DNA from: Zonotrichia leucophrys gambelii
Taxonomy: Eukaryota; Chordata; Aves; Passeriformes; Passerellidae
Assembly: GCF_028769735.1 (NCBI RefSeq)
Contig: NC_088169.1
Location: 45,847,229 to 45,911,228 of the forward strand
Direction of reading: 5' to 3'
Length of the DNA: 64,000 nt
Below are positions 37,958-46,145 of this stretch, piece after piece. The translations under genes were made by a program, and so were the position numbers. The notes beneath the pieces were generated by a model. That model was not told where the DNA came from. It saw nothing but the letters and a program-made list of their open reading frames with translations, and searched no databases. Each line of letters begins with the position of its first letter. Positions within the stretch are counted from its first letter, which is position 1.

Positions 37958-39091
37958 CTAACTCTTGAAGATGTCTCCCAGCCAGTCTGATGTTTCTTGC
38001 TTGACCTGATGGACGAGGTCTTGTAGTCTTTTTATTGAGTGCCTGGCGTCCTCGGCTCTGGAGGACAGGTTCATGCAGCAGAGGCCCTCAAACTCCTCAC
38101 AGTGATGGTGATGAAGCAGCAATAGAAAATCTATTGCTGCCCTGTTCTGGAGTGTCGCTTGCCTTGTTATTTCCTCGTCTGTAAGGAGGTCGTATAGTGC
38201 GGCTGAAGTAAGATTGGCTTGTTTAGCCACCCAACACTCTAGGCGGCCCAATTCACCTAGAGATTTGGCTACCGATACCCAAGGCAACAAGATGGTAAAG
38301 GCAACCGACTTTGAATGGGACCAATGAGTAATTTCATCATCACAGTCCTCAGTGAGATCTTTAAGATCTCTTTTGGATCTAGCCAATTCGGATGTGATGT
38401 TGGTCTTTTTCCAATTAATAATTTGGGTGACGTTGGGGGTAAACAGCGTCAGCCGACCAAAGGTGCACGGCCCTCCGACTAGACCAGAGGGGATGCCTGC
38501 CCACGCTCGGTCGCCACAAATCAAAAACACCCCTCTTGGAAGGGCATAAGGGGTCCGCTTGGTGGTGGTAGGGCCGACGATCTTCAAAACGGCCCGACAC
38601 CACCGGTCCGCTTGATATTCTTTCTTTGCTTGCAGGACCACCTCAGTGCCCTTCTCGATGGGGGTAAGTGTATAATCAAACTGAAAACAAATAGTAGAAT
38701 TGGCAGAACCGAGTAGATGTAATTCTGTGGGCTCGGAGGGCGCAGGATCCAGCCTCGCCACTCCGTCTCTCCAGGCATTACTGGGTTCAAAACCAGGTAG
38801 GAAAGTAAGGCTCCGGGCCAAAATAGGGGAAAAGGTAGACTGAAAGGCAGGGGGGAACTCTCCTGGAGAGAAAGGGATCCCCACAAGGCAGGACGACATC
38901 GGGTCCTCTGCAGCGCCGGTGTCCAGGCAGATGCTGTCCTGTCCTAGCGATTGAGCCAAGGCACGCCAGACGTTAACTTTTGGCTGGGGAATGACCCACG
39001 GCTCCGTAGGTGGCAGAAGGAGTCCGCAGGTCGTCAGCATCAGCAACATCAGACAAGGGTTGGGAGCTAGCGTTGTCAAAGCGGGGGCCAT
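37958..39091 (-). CDS. env: Env, SU and truncated TM (anchor lost)
   Basis: I chose the ATG at 39091, 15 bases after a good splice acceptor; the frame is open to 39172, but no earlier ATG precedes it after the acceptor. The product is 377 residues. It starts with a hydrophobic signal peptide (LMLLMLTTCGLLL). SU carries N-glycosylation sites NST, NVT and NIT. A furin-type site RSKR lies at residues 238-241. TM follows with two cysteines (250 and 286) enclosing a hydrophobic internal fusion segment, a heptad-like region, and the cysteine motif CEEFEGLCC (CX6CC) at 331-339. This layout is typical of alpharetroviral envelopes; no CXXC is seen in SU. TAG ends the frame just before the membrane anchor, so the predicted product would be secreted, not anchored. 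Four consecutive histidines precede the CX6CC motif, which is odd. Confidence 0.9.
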   Translation of the reverse strand: MAPALTTLAPNPCLMLLMLTTCGLLLPPTEPWVIPQPKVNVWRALAQSLGQDSICLDTGAAEDPMSSCLVGIPFSPGEFPPAFQSTFSPILARSLTFLPGFEPSNAWRDGVARLDPAPSEPTELHLLGSANSTICFQFDYTLTPIEKGTEVVLQAKKEYQADRWCRAVLKIVGPTTTKRTPYALPRGVFLICGDRAWAGIPSGLVGGPCTFGRLTLFTPNVTQIINWKKTNITSELARSKRDLKDLTEDCDDEITHWSHSKSVAFTILLPWVSVAKSLGELGRLECWVAKQANLTSAALYDLLTDEEITRQATLQNRAAIDFLLLLHHHHCEEFEGLCCMNLSSRAEDARHSIKRLQDLVHQVKQETSDWLGDIFKS

Positions 39092-39104
39092 TTGGGGAGA
39101 TGTA

Positions 39105-39124
39105 ACTGAAATGAAAAGAGAGCG
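39105..39124 (-). promoter_or_regulatory. Predicted env splice acceptor
   Basis: The minus strand reads a pyrimidine-rich tract CTCTCTTTTCATTTCAG ending at 39106, with the first exon base at 39105. The env ATG lies at 39091. Tract, CAG and spacing all fit a retroviral subgenomic acceptor. It lies inside the last codons of pol or just after its stop, as is usual. Confidence 0.6.
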
Positions 39125-39141
39125 GTAAAAGTATATGGAAA

Positions 39142-42100
39142 TCACAGAAATGGTTCCTCTCCAAACAACCAATTTAAATAAAACATGCGAGGGGTAACGG
39201 TTGGAGCTGGGGGGGAATAGGAGGAAAGGTGGTACAAGAGGTCAAGGGGTGGAGGAGAAGCTGGAGGGGAGGGTTCTTCAAAAACAGGGGGAAGCTCAGG
39301 AGAATAGGAAGACGGTTGGTGGTGTTGCTTCCTTCGCCGACGCCAACACGCTTGCCGGACCTGCGGTACTGCCTCTGTCTTGGTCCTCTGCTTCGGGACG
39401 AAGGGCCTGACCCACTTAGATGGAACCCACTTGGGGCCTGAGGGAGTGGACACGCAAGCGTATCCCCTCCCCCAAGTCACCAAGTCAAAGGGGCCCTCCG
39501 TCCGCCAGGTCTCCGGATCCTTTACAAGAACCGGCGGCCTGGCTTTGGGCTGCAGCTGCTGGTGACTGCCGAAATGCCGGACCACTGGAGGATTTTGGCT
39601 GTCAAAAGAGCAATTCAGAAAATTGAGGGTGTAAAGAGCTCTTGACAGCCGGACGTGGGGGGTCTCCACCTTCATTGCCGGTTGTTGTCGGGACAGGATC
39701 TTTTTGAGGCTCTGGTGGGCCCTTTCCACCATGGCTTGGCCTGTCGGGGAATAGGGGATGCCGGTTTTATGAACTATTCCCCATTGTTGCAGGAAGCTCC
39801 GCAGTTCCTTGGAAGTGTACGCAGGGCCGTTGTCTGTTTTTAGGACCCTAGGGATGCCCAAGACAGCGAATGCTTGAAGCAGATGCTTCTGAACATCCGC
39901 TGCCTTTTCACCTGTGTGGGCAGAAGCGTAGATAGCTCCGGAGAAGGTATCGACTGAGACATGGACGCAACACAATCGACCGAAAGATGGGATGTGTGTT
40001 ACGTCCATCTGCCACACCTCACAGCTTGCCAGCCCTCGGGGGTTAACCCCCGAGGCCACGGTAGGCATTTGGTCATGCTGGCATTGGGGACATGTGGCCA
40101 CAATCGCCTTGGCCTGCTCCTGCGTCAGATTGAATTGACGAACCAGGCCAGGCGCATTTTGATGGAACAGTTGGTGGCTGATCTTAGCCTGACCGAACAC
40201 ATCTGGGAGAGGGGCTTGCGAAACAGCAGCCGCGGCCAAAGAATCGGCACGACGGTTGCCTTCCGCAATGAACCCCGGCAGGTCTGTGTGTGATCTCACA
40301 TGCATGACATAAAATGGATGCTCGCGGTGGGAGACCAACTCGACGAGCCTGTTCAACAATTCAAATAATCTTTTGTTCGTGACCTCTTGAAGAACTGCTG
40401 ACTCAGCTCGGGACACTACACCTGCAACATACGCAGAATCTGTGACCAAATTGAAAGGTCCAGGGAATCTCTGGAATGCCCTGACGACTGCGTCCAACTC
40501 AGCAACCTGTGGAGAGCCCTCCACAACAGCAACATCGGTCTCCCACTGCTGAGTTTGAGGATCCTTCCAAGTCATCACTGACTTGTGGGATGCTCTAGAC
40601 GCGTCCGTAAAAACTGTCAAATCATCCAGTGGCTCCCTGCTCTGAACCTTCTTCAATGATAATTTGAACTCCGAATTGAATAATTTGTGGGCCGGCCGAT
40701 CTACTGCGATGCGCCCAGTGTAGCTGTCAAGTGCAAACTGAAGATATTCATTAGTTTGCAGCAGTTCTTCAAAGGTCTTTAATTTTAATTGGCCCGATTC
40801 CAATTCAATTGGAATATGGATGCATGAGAAATCACACCCTGCAAGCTCCCTGATCCTCGATCTTGCCTTGAGGATCAGTTCGGCTACCAACTCCTGTGGC
40901 CGTGTCATTCTTTTGGACCGATGGTGGCTCAGGAAGACCCACTCTATGATTAAGAGCTTCTCTCCTGAGCCTTGGTCCTTCGGACTGTCGTCCCACTGAT
41001 GGATGATGCCATGAAGATGTGGCAATTTTCCCAGCACTATAAATTTGAATGGCAGGCCCGGATGGTAACGATGGGCCTGCCTGGTCGAAATAGCTTTTTG
41101 TACCCTCTCCAAGGCCACCTCAGCCTCTGGGGTAAGAGCCCTAGGGGAACTGAGCCCCTCTCCCCCTTTCAACAAATTGAAAAGGGGGGCTAGGTCTTCG
41201 GTTGAAATGCCCAGCCAGGGTCTCACCCAATTCAAAGACCCACACAGTTGATGGACATCTGCTAGGGTCTGGACTTTTGTCCTAATAGCCAATTTTTGCG
41301 GAACAATGGTCCGCTTTGTAATTTCAAGGCCCAGGTATTTCCAAGGTGGCATCCGCTGAATTTTGTCCTGCTGGAGCTCGAACCCTGCAGCAACCAACGC
41401 ATTGGTTGTCAGGTCAAGCGCATGGGCAAGCAGACTGTGGTCGGGCGCACACACGAGGATGTCGTCCATATAATGGTGAACAATGACGGCATCCCCGAGG
41501 GCTGTACGGATGGGTGACAGCAGCGAAGCGACATACCATTGGCAGATCACAGGGCTGTTCTTCATGCCCTGTGGAAGCACCCGCCAATGATAGCGCTTGG
41601 CTGGGGACTCACAGTTCACGGACGGAACTGTGAACGCAAAGCGCGGAGCATCGTCAGGGTGAAGGGGAATTTGGAAGAAGCAATCTTTTATATCGATTAC
41701 AGCCAAATTCCAATTTTGGGGGAGCATTGCTGGGGAGGGCATCCCTGGTTGAAGAGGACCCATCTCAACTATTAAATCGTTAATTTTGCGGAGGTCGGTC
41801 AGGAGTCGCCACTTGTCTTTGTTGGGCTTCTTGATGACAAACACTGGGGAGTTCCAAGGTGACATGGTCTCCTCCAGGTTGCCTTTCAGTAGCTGCTCCT
41901 GAACGAGCTCATTGAGCGCCTTTAATTTTTGCTTATTGAGTGGCCACTGCTTGACCTGTACTGGTTCATCAGAAAGCCAATTCAGCTTCCAGGTCCGGCG
42001 CTCCTCAGTGGCCACTGCCCGAAAAACCTGGGGAGCCTTCGGAAGGTCAATTTTGGCTCCCCACTGGGCCAGTAGGTCTCTTCCCCAGAGAGGCTCTGTA

Positions 42101-42888
42101 TAATCCAAAACAAACGGGCGTATCGAGGCCAATTGCCCGTCGGGCCCCTTAATTTGTACAATGCTCTTGGATTGGTTTGCCAATTGAAGGCCCCCAACAC
42201 CAGAGATCGTGCCCGCAGCGCTTTGCAAGCCCCAATGTGACGGCCACTCCCGAGAGGGAATGATCGTCACATCTGCACCTGTGTCCAAAAGACCCCTCAC
42301 TATCTTCTTGTCCCCGCCCAACGAAAGTTGACAGGTCAGGCGGGGCTTTTCCCTCCCCACTAGTTGTGCCCAGGCCACGGTCGGAGGCGATGTCTTCTCC
42401 GACGAAATCGTCCAGGGATCTTCTTCTGGCACTGGGATGGCCTGGGCAATGACCTGTCCCTTGGGGAGGAAAAGTGGGGGTCGGACACAGTACAGCCCTA
42501 CCGCGAAACGGTCCCGGTCGGTAGTTACTAGACCAGGGACGATGTGGATGTCTCGCGGTGTGTGCTTGGTGTCTCCGACAACGGTCCACCTGCAACGTCC
42601 CAGTTTCCTCCAGCGACCCGGATGTTGCAGGTCGACAGACACCAGCTGGATGTTACTGCTAGGGATGTAAAGGTCCCTAGTCAGCTGCAGCCTGTATGGA
42701 GAAGCAGAGGACATGGTGTTAATTGCAGGTACAGCACCACAGGTAGATAAGGTCACGTCTGAGAAATACGTCAAATCCGGCAAAGCGTATGTCGGCGGTC
42801 CTCTCCTGTCTCCTCCCTCCCCGCAGGTTGTTGAACAGCCCGCCGTACTTTTGTCATCGCGCAGGGAGGGGCTGCGCTCCAAACTTAG
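39142..42888 (-). CDS. pol: Pro-Pol polyprotein (dUTPase-like, PR, RT, RNase H, IN)
   Basis: One uninterrupted frame, entered by -1 frameshifting at the gag stop. It has no own start; residues are counted here from a TTG codon at 42882. A dUTPase-like stretch spans about 60-152. The aspartic protease has its active site LLDTGAD at 198-204. Reverse transcriptase (about 300-560) has LPQGMKNSP at 436-444 and YMDD at 471-474. RNase H has D760, E795, D815 and D880. Integrase has the zinc-binding pair H903/H907 with C931/C934 and catalytic D960, D1017 and E1053. The integrase C-terminal domain includes GRGYACV (1138-1144) and [10 protein letters not shown]. An extra Pro/Ser-rich tail of about 80 residues follows. 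All catalytic residues are present, so the enzymes may be functional. Motif style is betaretrovirus-like. The 3' end lies just before the env splice acceptor. Confidence 0.95.
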   Translation of the reverse strand, partial: LSLERSPSLRDDKSTAGCSTTCGEGGDRRGPPTYALPDLTYFSDVTLSTCGAVPAINTMSSASPYRLQLTRDLYIPSSNIQLVSVDLQHPGRWRKLGRCRWTVVGDTKHTPRDIHIVPGLVTTDRDRFAVGLYCVRPPLFLPKGQVIAQAIPVPEEDPWTISSEKTSPPTVAWAQLVGREKPRLTCQLSLGGDKKIVRGLLDTGADVTIIPSREWPSHWGLQSAAGTISGVGGLQLANQSKSIVQIKGPDGQLASIRPFVLDYTEPLWGRDLLAQWGAKIDLPKAPQVFRAVATEERRTWKLNWLSDEPVQVKQWPLNKQKLKALNELVQEQLLKGNLEETMSPWNSPVFVIKKPNKDKWRLLTDLRKINDLIVEMGPLQPGMPSPAMLPQNWNLAVIDIKDCFFQIPLHPDDAPRFAFTVPSVNCESPAKRYHWRVLPQGMKNSPVICQWYVASLLSPIRTALGDAVIVHHYMDDILVCAPDHSLLAHALDLTTNALVAAGFELQQDKIQRMPPWKYLGLEITKRTIVPQKLAIRTKVQTLADVHQLCGSLNWVRPWLGISTEDLAPLFNLLKGGEGLSSPRALTPEAEVALERVQKAISTRQAHRYHPGLPFKFIVLGKLPHLHGIIHQWDDSPKDQGSGEKLLIIEWVFLSHHRSKRMTRPQELVAELILKARSRIRELAGCDFSCIHIPIELESGQLKLKTFEELLQTNEYLQFALDSYTGRIAVDRPAHKLFNSEFKLSLKKVQSREPLDDLTVFTDASRASHKSVMTWKDPQTQQWETDVAVVEGSPQVAELDAVVRAFQRFPGPFNLVTDSAYVAGVVSRAESAVLQEVTNKRLFELLNRLVELVSHREHPFYVMHVRSHTDLPGFIAEGNRRADSLAAAAVSQAPLPDVFGQAKISHQLFHQNAPGLVRQFNLTQEQAKAIVATCPQCQHDQMPTVASGVNPRGLASCEVWQMDVTHIPSFGRLCCVHVSVDTFSGAIYASAHTGEKAADVQKHLLQAFAVLGIPRVLKTDNGPAYTSKELRSFLQQWGIVHKTGIPYSPTGQAMVERAHQSLKKILSRQQPAMKVETPHVRLSRALYTLNFLNCSFDSQNPPVVRHFGSHQQLQPKARPPVLVKDPETWRTEGPFDLVTWGRGYACVSTPSGPKWVPSKWVRPFVPKQRTKTEAVPQVRQACWRRRRKQHHQPSSYSPELPPVFEEPSPPASPPPLDLLYHLSSYSPPAPTVTPRMFYLNWLFGEEPFL
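42815..42877 (-). promoter_or_regulatory. Candidate frameshift-stimulating pseudoknot
   Basis: Ten bases after the slip site the minus strand has GCGCAG (42877-42872), a 7-nt C-rich loop, and CTGCGC (42864-42859): a perfect 6-bp stem. Six loop bases (CCCTCC) can pair with GGAGGG at 42820-42815, giving an H-type pseudoknot with a 38-nt second loop. Spacing and shape are as expected for retroviral -1 frameshifting. The fold is my hand pairing. Confidence 0.6.
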
Positions 42889-42894
42889 TTTTTT
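42888..42894 (-). promoter_or_regulatory. -1 frameshift slippery site A AAA AAC
   Basis: The last two sense codons of gag are AAA AAC, preceded by GCA and followed by TAA, so A AAA AAC sits in the correct phase directly before the stop. A one-base backward slip enters the pol frame, which is otherwise open. The same heptamer type is used at gag-pro junctions of betaretroviruses. Confidence 0.9.
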
Positions 42895-44118
42895 GCCTCC
42901 TTGTTCTCCTCCCTTTCCCGCTTCCGCCTGTACTCGAGGTAATCAAGGCGCATCGGGCACTGGGGCATCCAATGCCCGAGTTTGCCACAAAGATGGCAGG
43001 GGTGGGTGGTTGATGACCTTCTGCCGGACCCAGGTGTTGGGGGTCCGGCAACGGGGGCAGCTTCTGCTTCCATGAAGTCCGGCTCGGGGCATTCAGCAAG
43101 AGCCACAGATGTTCTCTTGGGCCGTGATGCCAGGGAGACCTGACGCACCACGACCTCAATCATGGCCTCTATCGTGGGCTGGGGACTTCGAGGGAGAGTT
43201 TTTATAGCCTTGCGGCACTCAGCGTTGGCATTGCTGAATGCCATCCGCTGAAGCATCCTCTCCCTGTCATCATCCCCGAGCGCCTGCGCCTCCACATATC
43301 GGTAGAGGCGCTCGATAAAGGCCATGTATGGCTCTTGCGCTCCTTGCCGGACCTCATCCTCCTCCCATTGGGAGGTCACCACCTCCAGCTTGAAGAAGGC
43401 CCGCTCAGCTGCCCGGGCGGTCTCTACAAGCTGGGAGGGGAATAAGGCCTTCGCCTGAGCTGCCCCCTCTGCCCACTGTCCCTCACCCAAAAGGTGTTCC
43501 TGGGTGATTACCAGACCATCCGCATCATGAGACATTGCAGGATTCCCCCAAATATTTGGGAGAACCTCCAATATCTCCCTCCTCCATTCCCCCACCCAGA
43601 CCTTAAACTCCATGGGCCTAGCAAGGCTGGAGAAGAGGGCCCTCAAGTCAGCCGGCACCAGATCTCCCTGTGCAAGGGCATTGCGGAGCATACCCCGGAA
43701 GTACTCTGACCCCCGGGAGTAGTCCTTCTGCGCCTTGCACAGCTCCTTGATCCGGGCCTGTGCTAAAGGCACCCACTGGGCCTGAGGGGTCCCCTCCCCA
43801 CTCAGGTGGTAGGTAACCGGAGCGGCTTCCAACAAGGGCGCCTGCTCCGGCTTCCGGTCATCCACCCCCCCCCGCCCGGAACACCAAGCGTGGGAACCGG
43901 AAGGAGGAGCGTGGGAACCGGAACTGGAGGAGGTTGAGGCGGGGTCTGGCAATGACGCAGGGTGAGGGAGTGGGCGTGACCAACCACCCCTCTCCGCCCC
44001 CTGGGTGACGCTCGGAGGCGGAGGGAAGTACAGAGGCGGAGCGGGGGAGGAGCGAATGGGGGCTGAGCCGGGGGAGGAGTTCGGGGAGGAGCTGATTGAG
44101 GGGCGGAGGACGGAGGAA

Positions 44119-44130
44119 GGGGGGGGGGGG
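44119..44130. repeat. G12 homopolymer in gag
   Basis: Twelve G on the plus strand (C12 in gag sense). PPxY motifs lie on both sides, in different frames, which makes this run the most likely site of the second gag frame change. A shorter C9 run lies at 43865-43873 and is the alternative site. Confidence 0.9.
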
Positions 44131-44645
44131 AGGGAGGATAGGAGGGAGGGGTAACCGAAAAGGAGGTTGGGTCTGGGGGAAGGAAGGGGTTGGGGCAAGG
44201 GAGGAAGGGGTTAACCGAAGAAGAAGGAGCCCTGGCGGGAACGACCACGTGGCCACCGCCATCTTGGGCTCCCAGGGAGCCATTTTGTGGATCATCAAGA
44301 AACCGAACAACTTTGGTCTTTTCAACTGGGGATTTGGGAACTGGGGTAGAGGGTGAGGAAAGAAGAGGAACCTGGCCAGGGCTCCTCGAAGGGGGAGGCT
44401 GAGCAGGTCGAGGGGGAGCAGGGGAAGGATGGACCCCCTGCCTCTTGTCGGCCTTCAAAATCCCCCTCGAGGGCTCCTGCCTAAGGGAAGAGGGAAAGGA
44501 TTGAGGGGTAAGGGCAACAGAACGAGGGGAACGGGGGGATAAACCAAAACTTGCGGGCCTTTTCTTAGGTTCCCCTGACGAGCGGAGTGCCGCAAGCACT
44601 CTGCCCGCCCAGAATGCCACGGTTGCTAATTTCGTCTCCCGGAAT
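44131..44645 (-). pseudogene. gag: gag MA end and proline-rich linker
   Basis: The open frame continues in a second frame to 43802, but its meaningful part probably ends at the homopolymer near 44130. It is rich in Pro and Ser and carries basic clusters. A PPSY motif (PPxY late domain, used to recruit NEDD4-type ubiquitin ligases for budding) lies at 44138-44149, eight bases before the homopolymer. A conserved-looking stretch (KTKVVRFLDDP) lies in its middle. Low complexity makes domain limits uncertain. Confidence 0.7.
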
Positions 44646-44850
44646 TAACAGCTTCTTCTAATTTGGCCAAAACGGCTGCCCAAAACCGTGGCTGCTTGGC
44701 AAGTTCCGGGGAAACTTCGGGGAACTTTGAAAAGACCCACTTAACTAAAAACTTTAACTCTTGCTTGGGGGCCTTCTGACCACCCCCAAGCAGCAAACCT
44801 TTAACAACATAATATACCTCCTTTTGGGATTTTCCCAAGCCAGCACCCAT
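44626..44850 (-). pseudogene. gag: gag matrix N-terminal part
   Basis: 74 codons from an ATG. The product begins MGAGLGKS, with glycine at position 2 as needed for N-myristoylation and membrane targeting. It continues with a helical, Lys-rich region (KAPKQELKFLVKWVF), as in retroviral MA. TAG closes the frame at 44626-44628. The neighbouring frame continues the protein-like sequence from about 44640 (…AFWAGRVLAALRSS), so the stop is a consequence of a nearby indel rather than a natural end. Confidence 0.8.
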
Positions 44851-44854
44851 GGCT

Positions 44855-44889
44855 CCTTTCTAGTGCAGGAACTGCTGTCACTAGAAAGG
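44855..44889 (-). promoter_or_regulatory. 11-bp stem-loop directly before gag ATG
   Basis: Perfect arms 44855-44865 and 44879-44889 enclose a 13-nt loop. The stem ends four bases before the gag start codon. In the RNA this could act in packaging, dimerisation or start-site control. Role is inferred from place only. Confidence 0.65.
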
Positions 44890-44982
44890 GGGAAAATCCA
44901 CTGGTGGTACAACCACCCGCCTGAAAAATAACAAAAACTAAAACAACAAGCTACTCGCCACCAGCCCCTGCTCCCCCCACTG

Positions 44983-45051
44983 TCCCCAAGTCTGGGGTTT
45001 CAGCAAAGGGCAAAAGGATTTGGGTGGTGGGTCCGGGCCCCAAGTCTGGGG
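44983..45051 (-). promoter_or_regulatory. Duplicated leader stem-loops
   Basis: CCCCAAGTCTGGGG occurs at 44983-44996 and again at 45038-45051. Each copy folds into a 5-bp stem (CCCCA/TGGGG) with a 4-nt loop. Two identical hairpins downstream of the predicted splice donor are placed as packaging-signal elements would be, present only in unspliced RNA. Confidence 0.55.
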
Positions 45052-45213
45052 ATACCGACCCCACAGGAAAGATAAAACAAAAAAGGCGCGGGGGTGAGGA
45101 AGAGCCTCAGGGGAAGAGGGTGGGGGGTAGGTCCCCAATGCAGGGCATGTACCCCTAGGGGAAGGTTAAAAAGGCAGGGGGGAAGTCGGAAAGGTCCCCA
45201 GAGCGGGGCCCGA

Positions 45214-45220
45214 TCTTACC
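45214..45220 (-). promoter_or_regulatory. Predicted major splice donor
   Basis: The minus strand reads TTGGTAAGA with GT at 45219-45218, a good match to the donor consensus at positions +1 to +5. It lies about 220 bases after the primer binding site and upstream of gag, as needed for a spliced env RNA. Confidence 0.45.
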
Positions 45221-45438
45221 AACTGGTGGCGACAGCAAAGGAAAAATCAGGTGGGGGTCTTCGTCTCCGGGGTCGTCCTCACTGGGTGCGAGGGGTCTCG
45301 ATCCCGATCCCCAGGGAGCGCTGCCCCTAAAACAGGGCCTGCTACTACCTGGGGTAGTGCGGCGTCCAAAGGAAACGAAATGTCCAATTCCGAAGGGTCC
45401 GGTGGTCAGCTGTCCAGGTGGTCAGTTGTCCACTTCAG

Positions 45439-45456
45439 GCCCCACGTTGGGCGCCA
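45439..45456 (-). promoter_or_regulatory. Primer binding site, tRNA-Lys type
   Basis: Three bases after the 5' LTR the minus strand reads TGGCGCCCAACGTGGGGC, 18 bases. This is the form complementary to tRNA-Lys(1,2), as known for primate betaretroviruses. Alpharetroviruses use tRNA-Trp, so this supports the betaretrovirus-like assignment of the gag-pol backbone. Confidence 0.9.
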
Positions 45457-45459
45457 CAC

Positions 45460-46145
45460 TGCGCGAGGGCGTACGCGGCCCTAAATCCGGCTAGCTCGAG
45501 GGGTGAGAAGGCCAACGCCCCTGCGCATAGGAAGCCAGCTCCCTTCGGCGTCTTGGCCTCAGGCTGGGCTGGAGGAAGAGCTCGGAGTTGCGCACACGAG
45601 ACGAATAAGGAGGTGACCACTTGCTGGGGGTGAACAGTCGGTTTATTGGGTGATCCGGAGGCACCAACAAGGAGGGGCACCAACCAGCAAATGGCCCCGA
45701 ACAGGGGGAGCGACAAGGTTTTATAGGGAAGGGGAGGAGAGAGGAGGGGAGCCCAGCTATCCAATGGGGAAACTCAAAGGGAGGTACTGAACGTAACTGA
45801 CATACACTAGAAACCAATGAATACAAAGTAAAGGAGGGGCCCCGGGACCACAGCCAATCACAACCCCCAGAGAGAAGAAGGTTCTCGAAACCTGGGAGGA
45901 GTGGGGGATGATTGACTGTGCCCAGGGAGGAGAAAAACATCTACTTATAAGGTGGGATGAGGGAGGAGCGGTCATACAAACTGTAACATTAGCAACTAAA
46001 AATAGCACGGTAACTAGGCAACTTAACTGACAAGGAGGCAGTGGCGGGAAAAACTGGGGAGAGAGGAACCATTTACAAAGAACAAAAGAGGGTACATTAC
46101 ATAAAATGGGGGAGTAAACTGAGAAACTTAAAACACACTACAACA
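45460..46145 (-). repeat. 5' LTR of the provirus
   Basis: 686 bp. On the minus strand U3 runs from 46145, with inverted CCAAT boxes (45761, 45814, 45854), to TATAAAA at 45725-45719. R starts near 45695, the AATAAA signal is at 45647-45642, and U5 ends in GCGCA at 45460. It differs from the 3' LTR at 45465 only. With both LTRs nearly identical the insertion is young on an evolutionary scale; I give no date because no rate for this host is known to me here. Confidence 0.97.
45719..45725 (-). promoter_or_regulatory. TATA box of the proviral promoter
   Basis: TATAAAA on the minus strand, with GC-rich flanks and CCAAT-type boxes upstream. A transcription start about 25-30 bases downstream (near 45695) is inferred. 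Confidence 0.75.

Larger units (their letters stand above)
42885..44130 (-). pseudogene. gag: gag capsid and nucleocapsid part
   Basis: The frame is open to 44198 upstream, but I take the part after the homopolymer as genuine because a second PPxY motif (PPLY, 44028-44039) lies in this frame. CA starts around the PVTYHL segment. The major homology region is visible at about 43290-43347 (QGAQEPYMAFIERLYRYVE). NC has one zinc knuckle, CHLCGKLGHWMPQC (CX2CX4HX4C), near 42957-42998, and then a basic tail ending in the slip site. Alpha- and betaretroviruses normally have two knuckles; only one is present. No ATG at a plausible position would start this part on its own. Confidence 0.85.
42885..44850 (-). 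pseudogene. gag: gag, broken by two frame changes
   Basis: Gag builds the virion shell: matrix (MA), a Pro-rich linker with late-budding motifs, capsid (CA) and nucleocapsid (NC). It starts at the ATG at 44850 and ends at TAA 42885-42887, about 650 codons, usual for a betaretrovirus-like Gag. As the sequence stands, MA, linker and CA-NC lie in three different frames. Each change has the same direction, equivalent to loss of one base, near 44640 and most likely in the C12 run (plus-strand G12) at 44119-44130. The second site is homopolymeric, so an assembly error is possible there. Without a full frame the locus would give only a 74-residue MA fragment. Confidence 0.9.
44851..45438 (-). other. 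Proviral leader (5' untranslated, packaging region)
   Basis: About 590 bases between primer binding site and gag. It holds the predicted donor at 45219, the duplicated hairpins and the stem-loop before gag. Open frames in it begin with non-ATG codons and I do not consider them genes. Confidence 0.8.
36905..46145 (-). mobile_element. Full-length endogenous retrovirus, beta-like with alpha-type env
   Basis: A 9.2-kb provirus on the minus strand: LTR, primer binding site, leader, gag, pro-pol, env, polypurine tract, LTR. The LTRs are 686 bp each with one mismatch, and the insertion is flanked by a 6-bp duplication. The internal region is clearly richer in G+C than the host DNA. The Lys-type primer binding site, the A AAA AAC slip site, the protease lying in the pol frame with dUTPase-like sequence before it, and the reverse transcriptase motifs point to the betaretrovirus-like class II group. 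Env has alpharetrovirus-type architecture. Lesions: two frame changes in gag and one in-frame TAG in env. Pro-pol is open throughout. I infer a recent germline insertion of a recombinant avian lineage. Confidence 0.95.

Noticed and set aside
42713..43075. 120-codon plus-strand frame, and other plus-strand frames over pol and gag
   Set aside because: They are shadows of GC-rich coding sequence on the minus strand, begin with non-ATG codons in several cases, and have no domains.
44626..44628. The TAG in matrix as a programmed readthrough codon
   Set aside because: The frame after it closes again within about 60 codons and is not protein-like, while the neighbouring frame is. A nearby indel is the simpler reading.
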